Shown one piece after another: positions 7,504-15,694 of a DNA stretch of 64,000 nt (the stretch's first letter is position 1; each line of letters opens with the position of its first letter). This DNA is from an uncultured Draconibacterium sp. (GTDB lineage Bacteria > Bacteroidota > Bacteroidia > Bacteroidales > Prolixibacteraceae). The DNA is taken from contig NZ_OY781981.1 of NCBI RefSeq assembly GCF_963677565.1, positions 3,154,001 to 3,218,000 on the forward strand, read 5' to 3'. Both the position numbers and the translations under genes were made by a program. The notes below the pieces were generated by a model. It ran no database searches, was not told the DNA's origin, and was given only the letters and a program-made list of their open reading frames with translations.

Positions 7504-9276
7504 TTATATTTTTTCCGTTTCAACGATTGCTTTTTCATTTATAATTTCATCTAATTCCATTTCAAATTTTTTGAACTGTTCCGATTCAAATTCTGAATAA
7601 TTCATTTGCTTTAGCACGTTTATAATTTTTTTGAAATAGGGATTTACTTCCTCAAAATGCTCGAAATTAAACTGTGTGTTATTAATTTTAAGTACTTTGT
7701 CGAGCATGTACTGTTGACGAGCGATTGGTGTTGATGCATCAATCTTGTCGAAAGCATCCTGTTGAAGAATTACAAAATCGATCACTTCTGATTTCCAAAA
7801 TGTCTCGTGGTAAATTATGGGTACTCCGTCGTCGCCCAGAATATTAATTTGTTCGCTGGCATCACGTCCGCAAATCAGAATGTTTCTGGCATGCATAATA
7901 TTTTCTACCCATTGCGGAGAAATGTTTTTTGAAACATAGTTGATATATTCCGGGTATTCAAGGTATTTCGAGTAGCTATCAACTGCATCAATAGCCGGAT
8001 ATCGTTTGCTGTCGGCACGGTTTTGCGACAGTGCATAAAAACATCGCGCTGCTTTTTTTGTAGCTTCGGTTACCGGCTCTTTTAAGTTTCCGCCTGCCGG
8101 TGAAACAGTTCCTATAAAAGTTACCGATCCGGTTTCTCCGTTATTCAGATTTACAAAACCGGCTCTCGAATAGAAATTTGAAATAATTGCCGGTAAGTCC
8201 ATCGGGAAAGCATCGGGGCCTGGAAGTTCTTCCATTCGGTTCGACATTTCGCGCAATGCTTGCGCCCAGCGTGAGGTAGAATCGGCCAGCAATAAAATTT
8301 TTAATCCCATCGAGCGGTAATATTCAGCAATTGTCATCGCAGTGTAAACAGATGCTTCGCGTGCTGCAACCGGCATATTCGAGGTGTTGGCGATAATGGT
8401 TGTTCGTTCCATTAATTTACGGCCGGTTCGAGGGTCGTCAAGTTCCGGGAATTCGGCAAAAATCTCTACAACTTCATTTGCTCGTTCGCCACAGGCTGCA
8501 ACTACAATCATATCGGCATCAGCCTGTTTCGACAGGGCATGTTGCAAAACGGTTTTGCCAGTTCCAAATGGCCCCGGAATAAATCCTGTTCCTCCTTCAA
8601 CTATTGGCGTGAGGCTATCGATTACTCGTATTCCTGTTTCAAGGAATTTAGCAGGGCGCGGTTTATTTTTGTAGGTTTTTATCGGAATTTTAACCGGCCA
8701 TTTCTGTATCATTGAAACCGGGTGTTGATTGCCATCTTCGTCTTCCAGAACTGCTATGGTATCGGTAATTTTATACTCGCCTGCAACTACTATTTTTTTC
8801 ACTTTAAAATCGCCTTTAAAAGTAAAGGGAACCATAATTTTATGCGCAATCCAGTTCTCGGCAACTTCTCCGAGCCACGATCCGGGAACAACTTCTTCCC
8901 CTGTTTTTACAAGTGGTTTAAAAGTCCAGTCTTTATCAACTTCCAAAGGATGGGTGTAATCGCCTTTTTGCAGAAATACACCATTCATTTTATCGAGGTC
9001 GTGCTGCAAGCCATCAAAATTTTTAGACAATATTCCCGGGCCAAGTATCGCTTCAAGCATGTGGCCGGTAAACTCCACCGGAGTTCCGGTTTTTAATCCG
9101 CGCGTGCTTTCAAAAACCTGGATATAGGCATTTTCTGAACCAATGCGAATAACTTCGGCCATTAATTTAACCTCGTTGTGATTGATATAGCAGATTTCGT
9201 TTTGCGAAACCGGGCCATCAACCTTAACCACCACCAGATTCGATATAATTCCGGCAACTATTCCTGTTGTAGCCAT
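7504..9276 (-). CDS. ntpA: V/A-type ATPase catalytic subunit A
   Basis: 590 residues, full length. The N-terminal beta-barrel spans about 5-70 and the bulge (non-homologous) domain about 110-190. Walker A is GPFGTGKT at residues 235-242. The catalytic GERANE motif and LLLADSTSRWAQALREMSNR (Walker B and arginine-finger region) follow. The C-terminal helical domain fits. It hydrolyses or makes ATP in the cytoplasmic head. The gene lies 6 bases after the DUF2764 gene. Whether the enzyme pumps ions or makes ATP in this organism cannot be decided from the sequence. Confidence 0.96.
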   Translation of the reverse strand: MATTGIVAGIISNLVVVKVDGPVSQNEICYINHNEVKLMAEVIRIGSENAYIQVFESTRGLKTGTPVEFTGHMLEAILGPGILSKNFDGLQHDLDKMNGVFLQKGDYTHPLEVDKDWTFKPLVKTGEEVVPGSWLGEVAENWIAHKIMVPFTFKGDFKVKKIVVAGEYKITDTIAVLEDEDGNQHPVSMIQKWPVKIPIKTYKNKPRPAKFLETGIRVIDSLTPIVEGGTGFIPGPFGTGKTVLQHALSKQADADMIVVAACGERANEVVEIFAEFPELDDPRTGRKLMERTTIIANTSNMPVAAREASVYTAMTIAEYYRSMGLKILLLADSTSRWAQALREMSNRMEELPGPDAFPMDLPAIISNFYSRAGFVNLNNGETGSVTFIGTVSPAGGNLKEPVTEATKKAARCFYALSQNRADSKRYPAIDAVDSYSKYLEYPEYINYVSKNISPQWVENIMHARNILICGRDASEQINILGDDGVPIIYHETFWKSEVIDFVILQQDAFDKIDASTPIARQQYMLDKVLKINNTQFNFEHFEEVNPYFKKIINVLKQMNYSEFESEQFKKFEMELDEIINEKAIVETEKI

Positions 9277-9282
9277 ATTGTA

Positions 9283-10140
9283 TTATTTAGTTAAACTGAA
9301 TTCCGCCGGGAATTCATAACTCGTTATTAATTCATCTATTAGTTTGTCCAGCAACTCCTTGCCCGTTTCTTTATCCAGTTTCATCCAGCGCTCAATCATT
9401 AGCAGTTTTATTGTAAATGCCAGTATTTTTTCAATGGTAAAAAAGTGGAAGAAGGTGTTCTCTTCAAGGTAATTCCACTTGATTTTGTCAACTGCTTTTT
9501 CTTTTTCAATAAGATCTGTATTCGAATCGGCAATTTTGAAAAGTTCTTCATGAAAGGGGATAAGCTCTTCAAAATAGTCGGCTTTAAGTCTGTTATCTAT
9601 AAGAAAAGAATATACCTCTTCTTCCGCTTTGATTTTAATTAATTGCGTTTCCGTATCGTAATTGTGTTTTTTGCAGTTGAAAGCAGTGAGTACATTTTTC
9701 AGGTTAAGCTCGAATCGGAACCAATTCTTTAAAAATAAATTTGGGCAACTAAGCGCATACTCATAAAACAAGGTTGTAAGTATATTTTCCCCTTCTAAAT
9801 TAGTTTGCTTAAGTTCTTTGTCTTTCATCCGGCTCAAGAATTCAATCATGTATTCCGGCAACTGAATCTTTTCGTTTTCAGGCGAAAACTGGAATTCAAA
9901 GTCTTTTTTCGAAATTGTTCCTGGATAGAAATACGCATTGTTGTTCTCTGAAATAATGTTAAGCAGGTTCCAGTTGTCGAAAGGTAAAAAGAGGTACTCA
10001 ACCAACTTGTAGTCGGATGGACTAAGCTGGAGTTGCAGTTCTTCCCTGAATACACTGCTGGTAACTGTTGTTTTGTTCTCATCGAAGAACAAGTCGGGAA
10101 GCCCGGCAATTAAACAATGATATTCTCTTTTTATCAGCAT
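9283..10140 (-). CDS. DUF2764 protein of the V/A-ATPase operon (possible C-subunit stand-in)
   Basis: 285 residues, soluble and acidic, beginning MLIKREYHCLIAGLPDLFFD. The YHCLIAGLPDL opening and position between E and A match the unknown protein of the seven-gene ATPase operons known from Bacteroidota, spirochaetes and chlamydiae, classed as DUF2764. Because no recognisable C, F or G subunit is present, this protein may take the place of the C subunit that joins rotor and shaft; that is inference. It is 6 bases from A and 102 bases from E, the largest gap within the operon. Confidence 0.8.
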   Translation of the reverse strand: MLIKREYHCLIAGLPDLFFDENKTTVTSSVFREELQLQLSPSDYKLVEYLFLPFDNWNLLNIISENNNAYFYPGTISKKDFEFQFSPENEKIQLPEYMIEFLSRMKDKELKQTNLEGENILTTLFYEYALSCPNLFLKNWFRFELNLKNVLTAFNCKKHNYDTETQLIKIKAEEEVYSFLIDNRLKADYFEELIPFHEELFKIADSNTDLIEKEKAVDKIKWNYLEENTFFHFFTIEKILAFTIKLLMIERWMKLDKETGKELLDKLIDELITSYEFPAEFSLTK

Positions 10141-10242
10141 AACCGAATTTTAAATGGTTTTACTACAATCATTTAAAGCGCGTTATAACTAAAGCTTACT
10201 ATATGTTTTATCACAACTTTAACAGAGTACCACAACTGTAAT

Positions 10243-10869
10243 TTACTCTGGATCAACGGTGTCAAATAATAATTTTTTTGTTCCGTCTTTAAAGTATTGT
10301 TTAAAATAATTTGTAAAGTCTTGTGCGGTAAAACTGATAAGGTAACTGCCATCCTTTGGTCCAATTCTGAAACCAGACTTCAATTTAGGATCCACTGAAA
10401 ATTCAACTCCTTTATTCATGGCATCAGTGGCTTTTGATTGCAGAAATGCAGACAGTTCCTTCTGATTATCGGGAGAAAGAAGCATGTGTAAATCTATATT
10501 TTCCCGGGAGTTCGGATCCCATTTTTCGATTAATGTTAGAATGATGTTTTTGATAAAATCGCTGTCGTTGAAAGCATCATTAACAGGTGCTTCAATCTGG
10601 GCGAGGCTGATAAGTGAAGTGATTTGCTGTTTTAGTTCACTTATAAATTGGCGGGCAGCCAGTTGTAATTCGGCTTCGTTACGTTTTTTTTCTTCTTCGG
10701 CCTTTATTTTGGCGTTATGGATAATCTCTTCCTTTGTTTCTTTTGCCGAGAGAAGAATTGCTTCGGCTTTTTCTTTTGCTTCAGCAATTAACTTATCTGC
10801 ATCGCTTTTGGCTTTAGTAATACCTTCGTTATAGATTTTTTGCGTTATTTCCTCAATGCGGTCAGTCAT
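10243..10869 (-). CDS. ntpE: V/A-type ATPase peripheral stalk subunit E
   Basis: 208 residues. Residues 1-100 are a long charged helix rich in K, E and A (AKSDADKLIAEAKEKAEAIL), the right-handed coiled-coil stalk. The C-terminal globular part (about 110-208) contacts the B subunit in related enzymes. PKLKSGFRIGPKDGSYLISF is typical of the E family. It lies 20 bases after the first USP gene. The partner G subunit is not seen. Confidence 0.87.
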   Translation of the reverse strand: MTDRIEEITQKIYNEGITKAKSDADKLIAEAKEKAEAILLSAKETKEEIIHNAKIKAEEEKKRNEAELQLAARQFISELKQQITSLISLAQIEAPVNDAFNDSDFIKNIILTLIEKWDPNSRENIDLHMLLSPDNQKELSAFLQSKATDAMNKGVEFSVDPKLKSGFRIGPKDGSYLISFTAQDFTNYFKQYFKDGTKKLLFDTVDPE

Positions 10870-10889
10870 AGTTTTTGGTTTAGCAGGTT

Positions 10890-11759
10890 TTATATGGCAT
10901 CCAGATCATATTTTTGAGTTACACCGCCAACTGTAAAAACCGGTTTTTTACAACCGTGCACAATTTCCGAAACAAAAGTGCCAATTTTTTTACCGGTAAA
11001 CCGTGATTCCTGGTGCGTACGAATAATGATCATTCCGGCATTCACTTCTTCAATATAATTCAGCACTGCTGTGTGGTTTTCCTGATCGTGCACTTTTAAA
11101 ATCTTTACTTCACATTCAATACCTCGGTTTTCAAGCATCTTTTTAATCTTCTCTGCATTTTTGAACGCCAAACTTTTACGCTCTTCGATATTAATATAAA
11201 GTGCCGATACAATGTGAATTTTGGCTTTTAGTCTTTTTGCAAAAAAAGTAGCCCAATACAATCGTTTTTTGGTGTGCTGCGAAATATCAATAGGAACTAC
11301 AATGCTTTTAATCTCTGTAAGTGGATATTCTTTGTTAACTGAGAGAACCGGGCAATACGATTTACTGATATAACGGCTTACATCGGCGCGTGAAAGATGT
11401 TCGTTGTTAGCATGTTCACTTTTGTCTATCATTACAAAATCGTATCCGCCACGTTCCGATTCAACTATCAAAGTATTAATAATCTTTCCCCATCCAATTC
11501 TCAGAATTATGTTATTTGGGATATCAGTGCCAATACTTTTTTTTACAAAATCTGTAAACCTGTTCAATGCTCCCTGGTGGCGAATCTGATTCTTTTTCGA
11601 TTTTGGATTGTGAAGAAAAAACGATCCTGTTTTTATAACATCAAGGAGAAAGATGCGCATGTTTAATGCATTGGTAAAAAACAATGCTTGTTTTAAAACG
11701 CGTTCGCCATCTCGGTTTTGAGGGATGTGTGCCAGAATACTATTCGATCTATAGTTCAT
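10890..11759 (-). CDS. Tandem universal stress protein leading the ATPase operon
   Basis: 289 residues with two USP-like domains, about 1-130 and 135-280, and no signal peptide. The second starts IKSIVVPIDISQHTKKRLYW and ends with GTFVSEIVHGCKKPVFTVGG, the place of the nucleotide loop, although the first glycines of the G-2X-G-9X-G pattern are degenerate here. It is the first gene of the leftward operon, 20 bases before subunit E. With the second USP protein at 5028-6146 the operon encodes four USP domains. A stress-linked control of the ATPase is inferred from position only. Confidence 0.8.
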   Translation of the reverse strand: MNYRSNSILAHIPQNRDGERVLKQALFFTNALNMRIFLLDVIKTGSFFLHNPKSKKNQIRHQGALNRFTDFVKKSIGTDIPNNIILRIGWGKIINTLIVESERGGYDFVMIDKSEHANNEHLSRADVSRYISKSYCPVLSVNKEYPLTEIKSIVVPIDISQHTKKRLYWATFFAKRLKAKIHIVSALYINIEERKSLAFKNAEKIKKMLENRGIECEVKILKVHDQENHTAVLNYIEEVNAGMIIIRTHQESRFTGKKIGTFVSEIVHGCKKPVFTVGGVTQKYDLDAI

Positions 11760-11924
11760 AGCTGTTCTTGTTAAAAGTTGTATCCCAATGCAATAAGTAT
11801 AAAGTACTTGCAGTTGATATTTGTTTAAGTATATACGAAAACGGGGGAATTAGTTACACAATTCTGATGTAAAACATATAAAATAATGATGTTAAAGCAG
11901 AGGGCAAATTAGGTGAAGAAGCAG

Positions 11925-12827
11925 TTAGTTGGACTTATTTTTGCGGGCTACCAAAATTGCACCAGTAAAAACGAGAGTAGCACCAATGATTGTAATCATT
12001 GAAAAACGCTCGTGTTCTACCCACGAAACATTAAGTTTGGTTAGGATTCCCATTGTAATAAAAGTAATCATCGGGTTAAGAATTATGATGATACTTACTT
12101 TGTTGGCCTCGGTGTATTTGAGTGCTTTTCCGATACAGGTATATGCAATAAATGTGTTGGCGCCCAAAAACAGCAGAAGCAACCACCAGCTCCATGATAA
12201 TTCAAGTAAGGGACGAAATTGAATAAATGGAATGTATAATAGAGCCGGTAATCCGAATAACATTAGGTTTAAACTGTCTACCGAATATGTACGAACCAGT
12301 TTCTTTTGCAAAATGGCATAAACCGACCACGCAATTGCTCCTGAGATTGTTAAGAGAATTCCGAGTTGATAAGTACCGGCAGTTTCGAAAAACGCCTGTA
12401 ACTGGTCGCGATAGAAAAACGAAAATCCAAATATGGCAATTGAAAAACCAATGATCTGGTTTCGGAGTAGTTTTTCTTTAAAGATAAGAAAGCCGGCTAC
12501 AGCTAAAATAAGTGGTCCGGTTTGGATGAATAGCTGTGCATTGCTTGGCGTGGTGTGATGGATACCCAACATGTAACCCATATAATTCCATGAAAGGGCC
12601 AGTGCTGCCAGTATTAACAGCAAAGGAGGTTTTATAAGTATTTTGAATGATTGTGGTGTTTTATAGGCCTGCCAGATAGCCAGGATAATAAAAGCAACCA
12701 CAAAACGAATCCAAACCACGGTAACCGGATCGACTTTACGCACGGCAACTTTTAAGGCGATGGCTAAAAAGCCCCAAAAGAAAGCTGTAATAGCTGCGTA
12801 AATGATTCCTTTTGTGTGGTTTTGCAT
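11925..12827 (-). CDS. EamA/DMT-family membrane transporter
   Basis: 300 residues with ten membrane segments arranged as two EamA repeats (about 8-140 and 150-290). The start chosen is the ATG at 12825-12827, giving MQNHTKGIIYAAITAFFW. A longer frame back to 12875 is open, but its N-terminus would be encoded by the inverted-repeat element and would precede the first membrane helix by 16 residues, so it is less likely. The family exports or imports small metabolites at the inner membrane; the substrate is not predictable. Confidence 0.85.
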   Translation of the reverse strand: MQNHTKGIIYAAITAFFWGFLAIALKVAVRKVDPVTVVWIRFVVAFIILAIWQAYKTPQSFKILIKPPLLLILAALALSWNYMGYMLGIHHTTPSNAQLFIQTGPLILAVAGFLIFKEKLLRNQIIGFSIAIFGFSFFYRDQLQAFFETAGTYQLGILLTISGAIAWSVYAILQKKLVRTYSVDSLNLMLFGLPALLYIPFIQFRPLLELSWSWWLLLLFLGANTFIAYTCIGKALKYTEANKVSIIIILNPMITFITMGILTKLNVSWVEHERFSMITIIGATLVFTGAILVARKNKSN

Positions 12828-12845
12828 ACTGTTAATTAAAAAATA

Positions 12846-12980
12846 AGGCTGTCTCAAAAGTACTTTTTTCGTCATTCTGTCCGTCAGCTGACGGATTCAG
12901 AATCTTAATTTGTAGAAATAGACCCTGAAACAAGTTCAGGGTGACGTTTTGTAATAACAGTAATACTTTTGCGACAGCCT
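12846..12980. repeat. MITE-like element with 17-base terminal inverted repeats
   Basis: The ends 12846-12862 and 12964-12980 are inverted copies matching at 16 of 17 positions (AGGCTGTCTCAAAAGTA at the left). The interior has two further palindromes: CCGTCAGCTGACGG (12881-12894) and CCCTGAA-ACAAG-TTCAGGG (12923-12941). There is no coding capacity. It lies between pheT and the transporter gene, so both flanking genes are intact. Confidence 0.8.
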
Positions 12981-13004
12981 CGCTATACCTTATGTGCTTA
13001 TCTT

Positions 13005-15455
13005 TTAGCGTAATTCAGCACCAAAATCCCGTTCAAAAGCTTTAATCAGCTTTTGCATGGTTTTGTCAATCTGCTTGTCTTTAAGTGTTTTGTTGTCGTC
13101 GCGCAGGATGAAACTTAGGGCATACGATTTTTTTCCGTCCGGTACACCTTTGCCTTCGTAAACATCAAATAAGTCGACTTGACGCAGTAGCTGGCGTTCC
13201 ATTTTAAAGGCAGCTTCTTTCAATTGGCTGAACTTAACCGATTTGTCGAGTAGCAAAGCCAAATCGCGACGAACGGCCGGGAATTTAGGCAACTCTTCAA
13301 ACAATACTTTATGCTTTTTGTGCGCTTTGAAAATACTATCCCAATCGAAATCGGCGTAATAAACCGGGTTTTCAATTTCAAATTTTTTCAACCATTTGCC
13401 GGCAACAATACCTAATTTCAGTACAACTTTATTGTTGAGTGTATAAGCCAGAACTTCGTTGAATAACTCGTCCTCGCAGTCTTCAATCTGCATTTTATCA
13501 GTAGTTAAACCAAGTCGTTTCAGAATATTCTCAGCATACGATTTTAAGCTGTAGAATGAAACTGCTTCCTCTTTTTTGGTCCAGCTTTCAGCTTCTTTAT
13601 TACCGGTCATAAACAGTCCGAGGTGACTTTCTTCCCAATAATTATTGGCCGGCTGGTCTTTTAACTGTGTCCCTTTATAAAAGTAAGTGTTTCCGAATTC
13701 GTAAATCTTCAGGTTTTTATTCTGGCGATTGGCGTTGTAGGCAATACATTCAAGTCCTCCGAATAACAAGGTCTGGCGCATTCCGTTTAAATCTGCACTC
13801 AGCGGATTCAGCATTTTTACTGATTGCTCGTCTTTATATTGCTCCAGGCCTTCGTAATAACCCGATTTTGTTAAAGAGTTCGACCAAATTTCATTAAAAC
13901 CTTGTGACGTCAGCATTTCTGCAACCAGGTTCTTCACACTGTCTGGATTTGGTTTGTCGGCAGTTTGCAACGACGATTTTACCTGTGTAGGAATTTCAAT
14001 GTTGTTGTAACCATAAATTCTCAGGATCTCTTCAATTACATCGGCTTCGCGTTTTACGTCAACACGATAAGCCGGAACAAGCAATTCCAAACCGGTTTCG
14101 TTCTCGCTTTCAATTTTAATTTCCAACGATTCGAGAATACTTTTTACAGCATCAGTACCCAGATCTTTACCAATTAAACGCGTGATATTTGCAAACGAAA
14201 CACTCACTTTGAAATCTTCTATCGGCTCAGGGTAAATATCAATAATGTCGGAAGAAATAGTTCCCCCGGCAATTTCTTTAATCAATAGTGCGGCACGTTT
14301 TAGTGCGTAAATTTGACCGTTCGGATCAACTCCGCGTTCGAAACGAAACGATGCATCGGTGTTTAACCCATGACGGCGGGCAGTTTTACGAATATAAACC
14401 GGATCGAAATAGGCACTTTCTAAAAACACGTTTTTACTTGTTTCTTTCATACCCGATTTAATACCTCCAAAAACTCCACCAATACACATGGCTTCTTCGG
14501 TATTGCAAATCATCAGGTCGTTTTCATCCAGTTCGCGTTCAACTTCGTCAAGCGTAGTGAATTTTGTTTTGGCAGGTAGCGTTTTTACAATCACTTTTCC
14601 ACCTTTAATTTCGTCGGCGTCAAAAGCGTGTAATGGTTGGCCGGTTTCAAATAACACATAATTGGTAATGTCAACCACGTTGTTAATCGGTGTCAGACCT
14701 ATCATTTTTAATCGGTTCTGTAACCACTCCGGCGACTCTTTTACTTCAATTCCTGAAATGGTAACGCCTGCATAACGAGGACAAGCTTCGGTGTTTTCAA
14801 CTTCAACCGGAATAACCAAATCGTTGTTGTCAACTTTAAAGTCATCAACCGATGGTTTTGTATATTCAATATCCTGGGTTTTTTTCAGGAAAGCCGCTAA
14901 ATCGCGTGCCGCTCCAATATGCGATGCGCCATCGATACGGTTGGGTGTCAAATCAATTTCAATAATCCAATCCGATTCAACATTAAAATAATCTTTAGCC
15001 TGGGTGCCTACTTTTGCATGAGGATCCAATACCATAATTCCGTCATGATTACTGCCAAGACCAATTTCATCTTCGGCACAAATCATTCCCATCGACACTT
15101 CGCCACGGATTTTAGATTTTTTGATTTTAAATTCCTGGTCGCCATCATAAAGCGTAGTTCCAACAGTAGCTACAACAACTTTTTGTCCGGCGGCCACGTT
15201 GGGCGCACCGCAAACAATTGGCAATGCTTCTTCGGTGCCAACATTTACAGTTGTTTTGCTTAAATGGTCTGAATTTGGGTGTGGCTCGCAGGTAATTACT
15301 TCACCAATAACCAATCCTGCCAAACCTCCTTTAATGGTTTCTACCTCATCTAATCCGCCAACTTCCAAACCGGTTTGCGTTAAAATGTCGCAAATCTCTT
15401 CGGGCGATTGTTCCAGTTTTATGTAATCTTTTAACCAGGAATATGAAATCTTCAT
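13005..15455 (-). CDS. pheT: Phenylalanine-tRNA ligase beta subunit
   Basis: 816 residues, normal for the bacterial long form. In order: a tRNA-binding OB domain (about 40-155, with CEPHPNSDHLSKTTVNVG), B3/B4 editing domain (about 215-395, SFRFERGVDPN at its end), B5 domain (about 405-480), the catalytic-like core (about 490-700) and a C-terminal anticodon-binding FDX-ACB domain (about 720-815, beginning FPAVRRDLALLLDK). With PheS, which is not in this window, it charges tRNA-Phe and clears mischarged Tyr. It is transcribed alone; the 3' end is followed by the MITE-like element. Confidence 0.97.
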   Translation of the reverse strand: MKISYSWLKDYIKLEQSPEEICDILTQTGLEVGGLDEVETIKGGLAGLVIGEVITCEPHPNSDHLSKTTVNVGTEEALPIVCGAPNVAAGQKVVVATVGTTLYDGDQEFKIKKSKIRGEVSMGMICAEDEIGLGSNHDGIMVLDPHAKVGTQAKDYFNVESDWIIEIDLTPNRIDGASHIGAARDLAAFLKKTQDIEYTKPSVDDFKVDNNDLVIPVEVENTEACPRYAGVTISGIEVKESPEWLQNRLKMIGLTPINNVVDITNYVLFETGQPLHAFDADEIKGGKVIVKTLPAKTKFTTLDEVERELDENDLMICNTEEAMCIGGVFGGIKSGMKETSKNVFLESAYFDPVYIRKTARRHGLNTDASFRFERGVDPNGQIYALKRAALLIKEIAGGTISSDIIDIYPEPIEDFKVSVSFANITRLIGKDLGTDAVKSILESLEIKIESENETGLELLVPAYRVDVKREADVIEEILRIYGYNNIEIPTQVKSSLQTADKPNPDSVKNLVAEMLTSQGFNEIWSNSLTKSGYYEGLEQYKDEQSVKMLNPLSADLNGMRQTLLFGGLECIAYNANRQNKNLKIYEFGNTYFYKGTQLKDQPANNYWEESHLGLFMTGNKEAESWTKKEEAVSFYSLKSYAENILKRLGLTTDKMQIEDCEDELFNEVLAYTLNNKVVLKLGIVAGKWLKKFEIENPVYYADFDWDSIFKAHKKHKVLFEELPKFPAVRRDLALLLDKSVKFSQLKEAAFKMERQLLRQVDLFDVYEGKGVPDGKKSYALSFILRDDNKTLKDKQIDKTMQKLIKAFERDFGAELR

Positions 15456-15694
15456 TTTAAAATGGTTTTTCTGTCAATTTTTTTGAATCGCACAAAAGTA
15501 CTGATTTTTATTACATATACATAAGCAGATTTCTGCTAATCACAAAGAATTAAAGATGGATGAGGTGTTCTACCTGAAAATATTACAAAAGCCATACGAA
15601 ACAACTTAAAAACTTGAATTCTGTCATTTATGATTGGAGTGAAAAATATTATCTTGCGCAACTTATTACGAAAAAAATCACTAATATTTAGAAA

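Noticed and set aside
12828..12875. Longer N-terminus of the EamA transporter at 11925-12827
   Set aside because: The added codons are derived from the inverted-repeat element, and the first membrane helix starts just after the later ATG.
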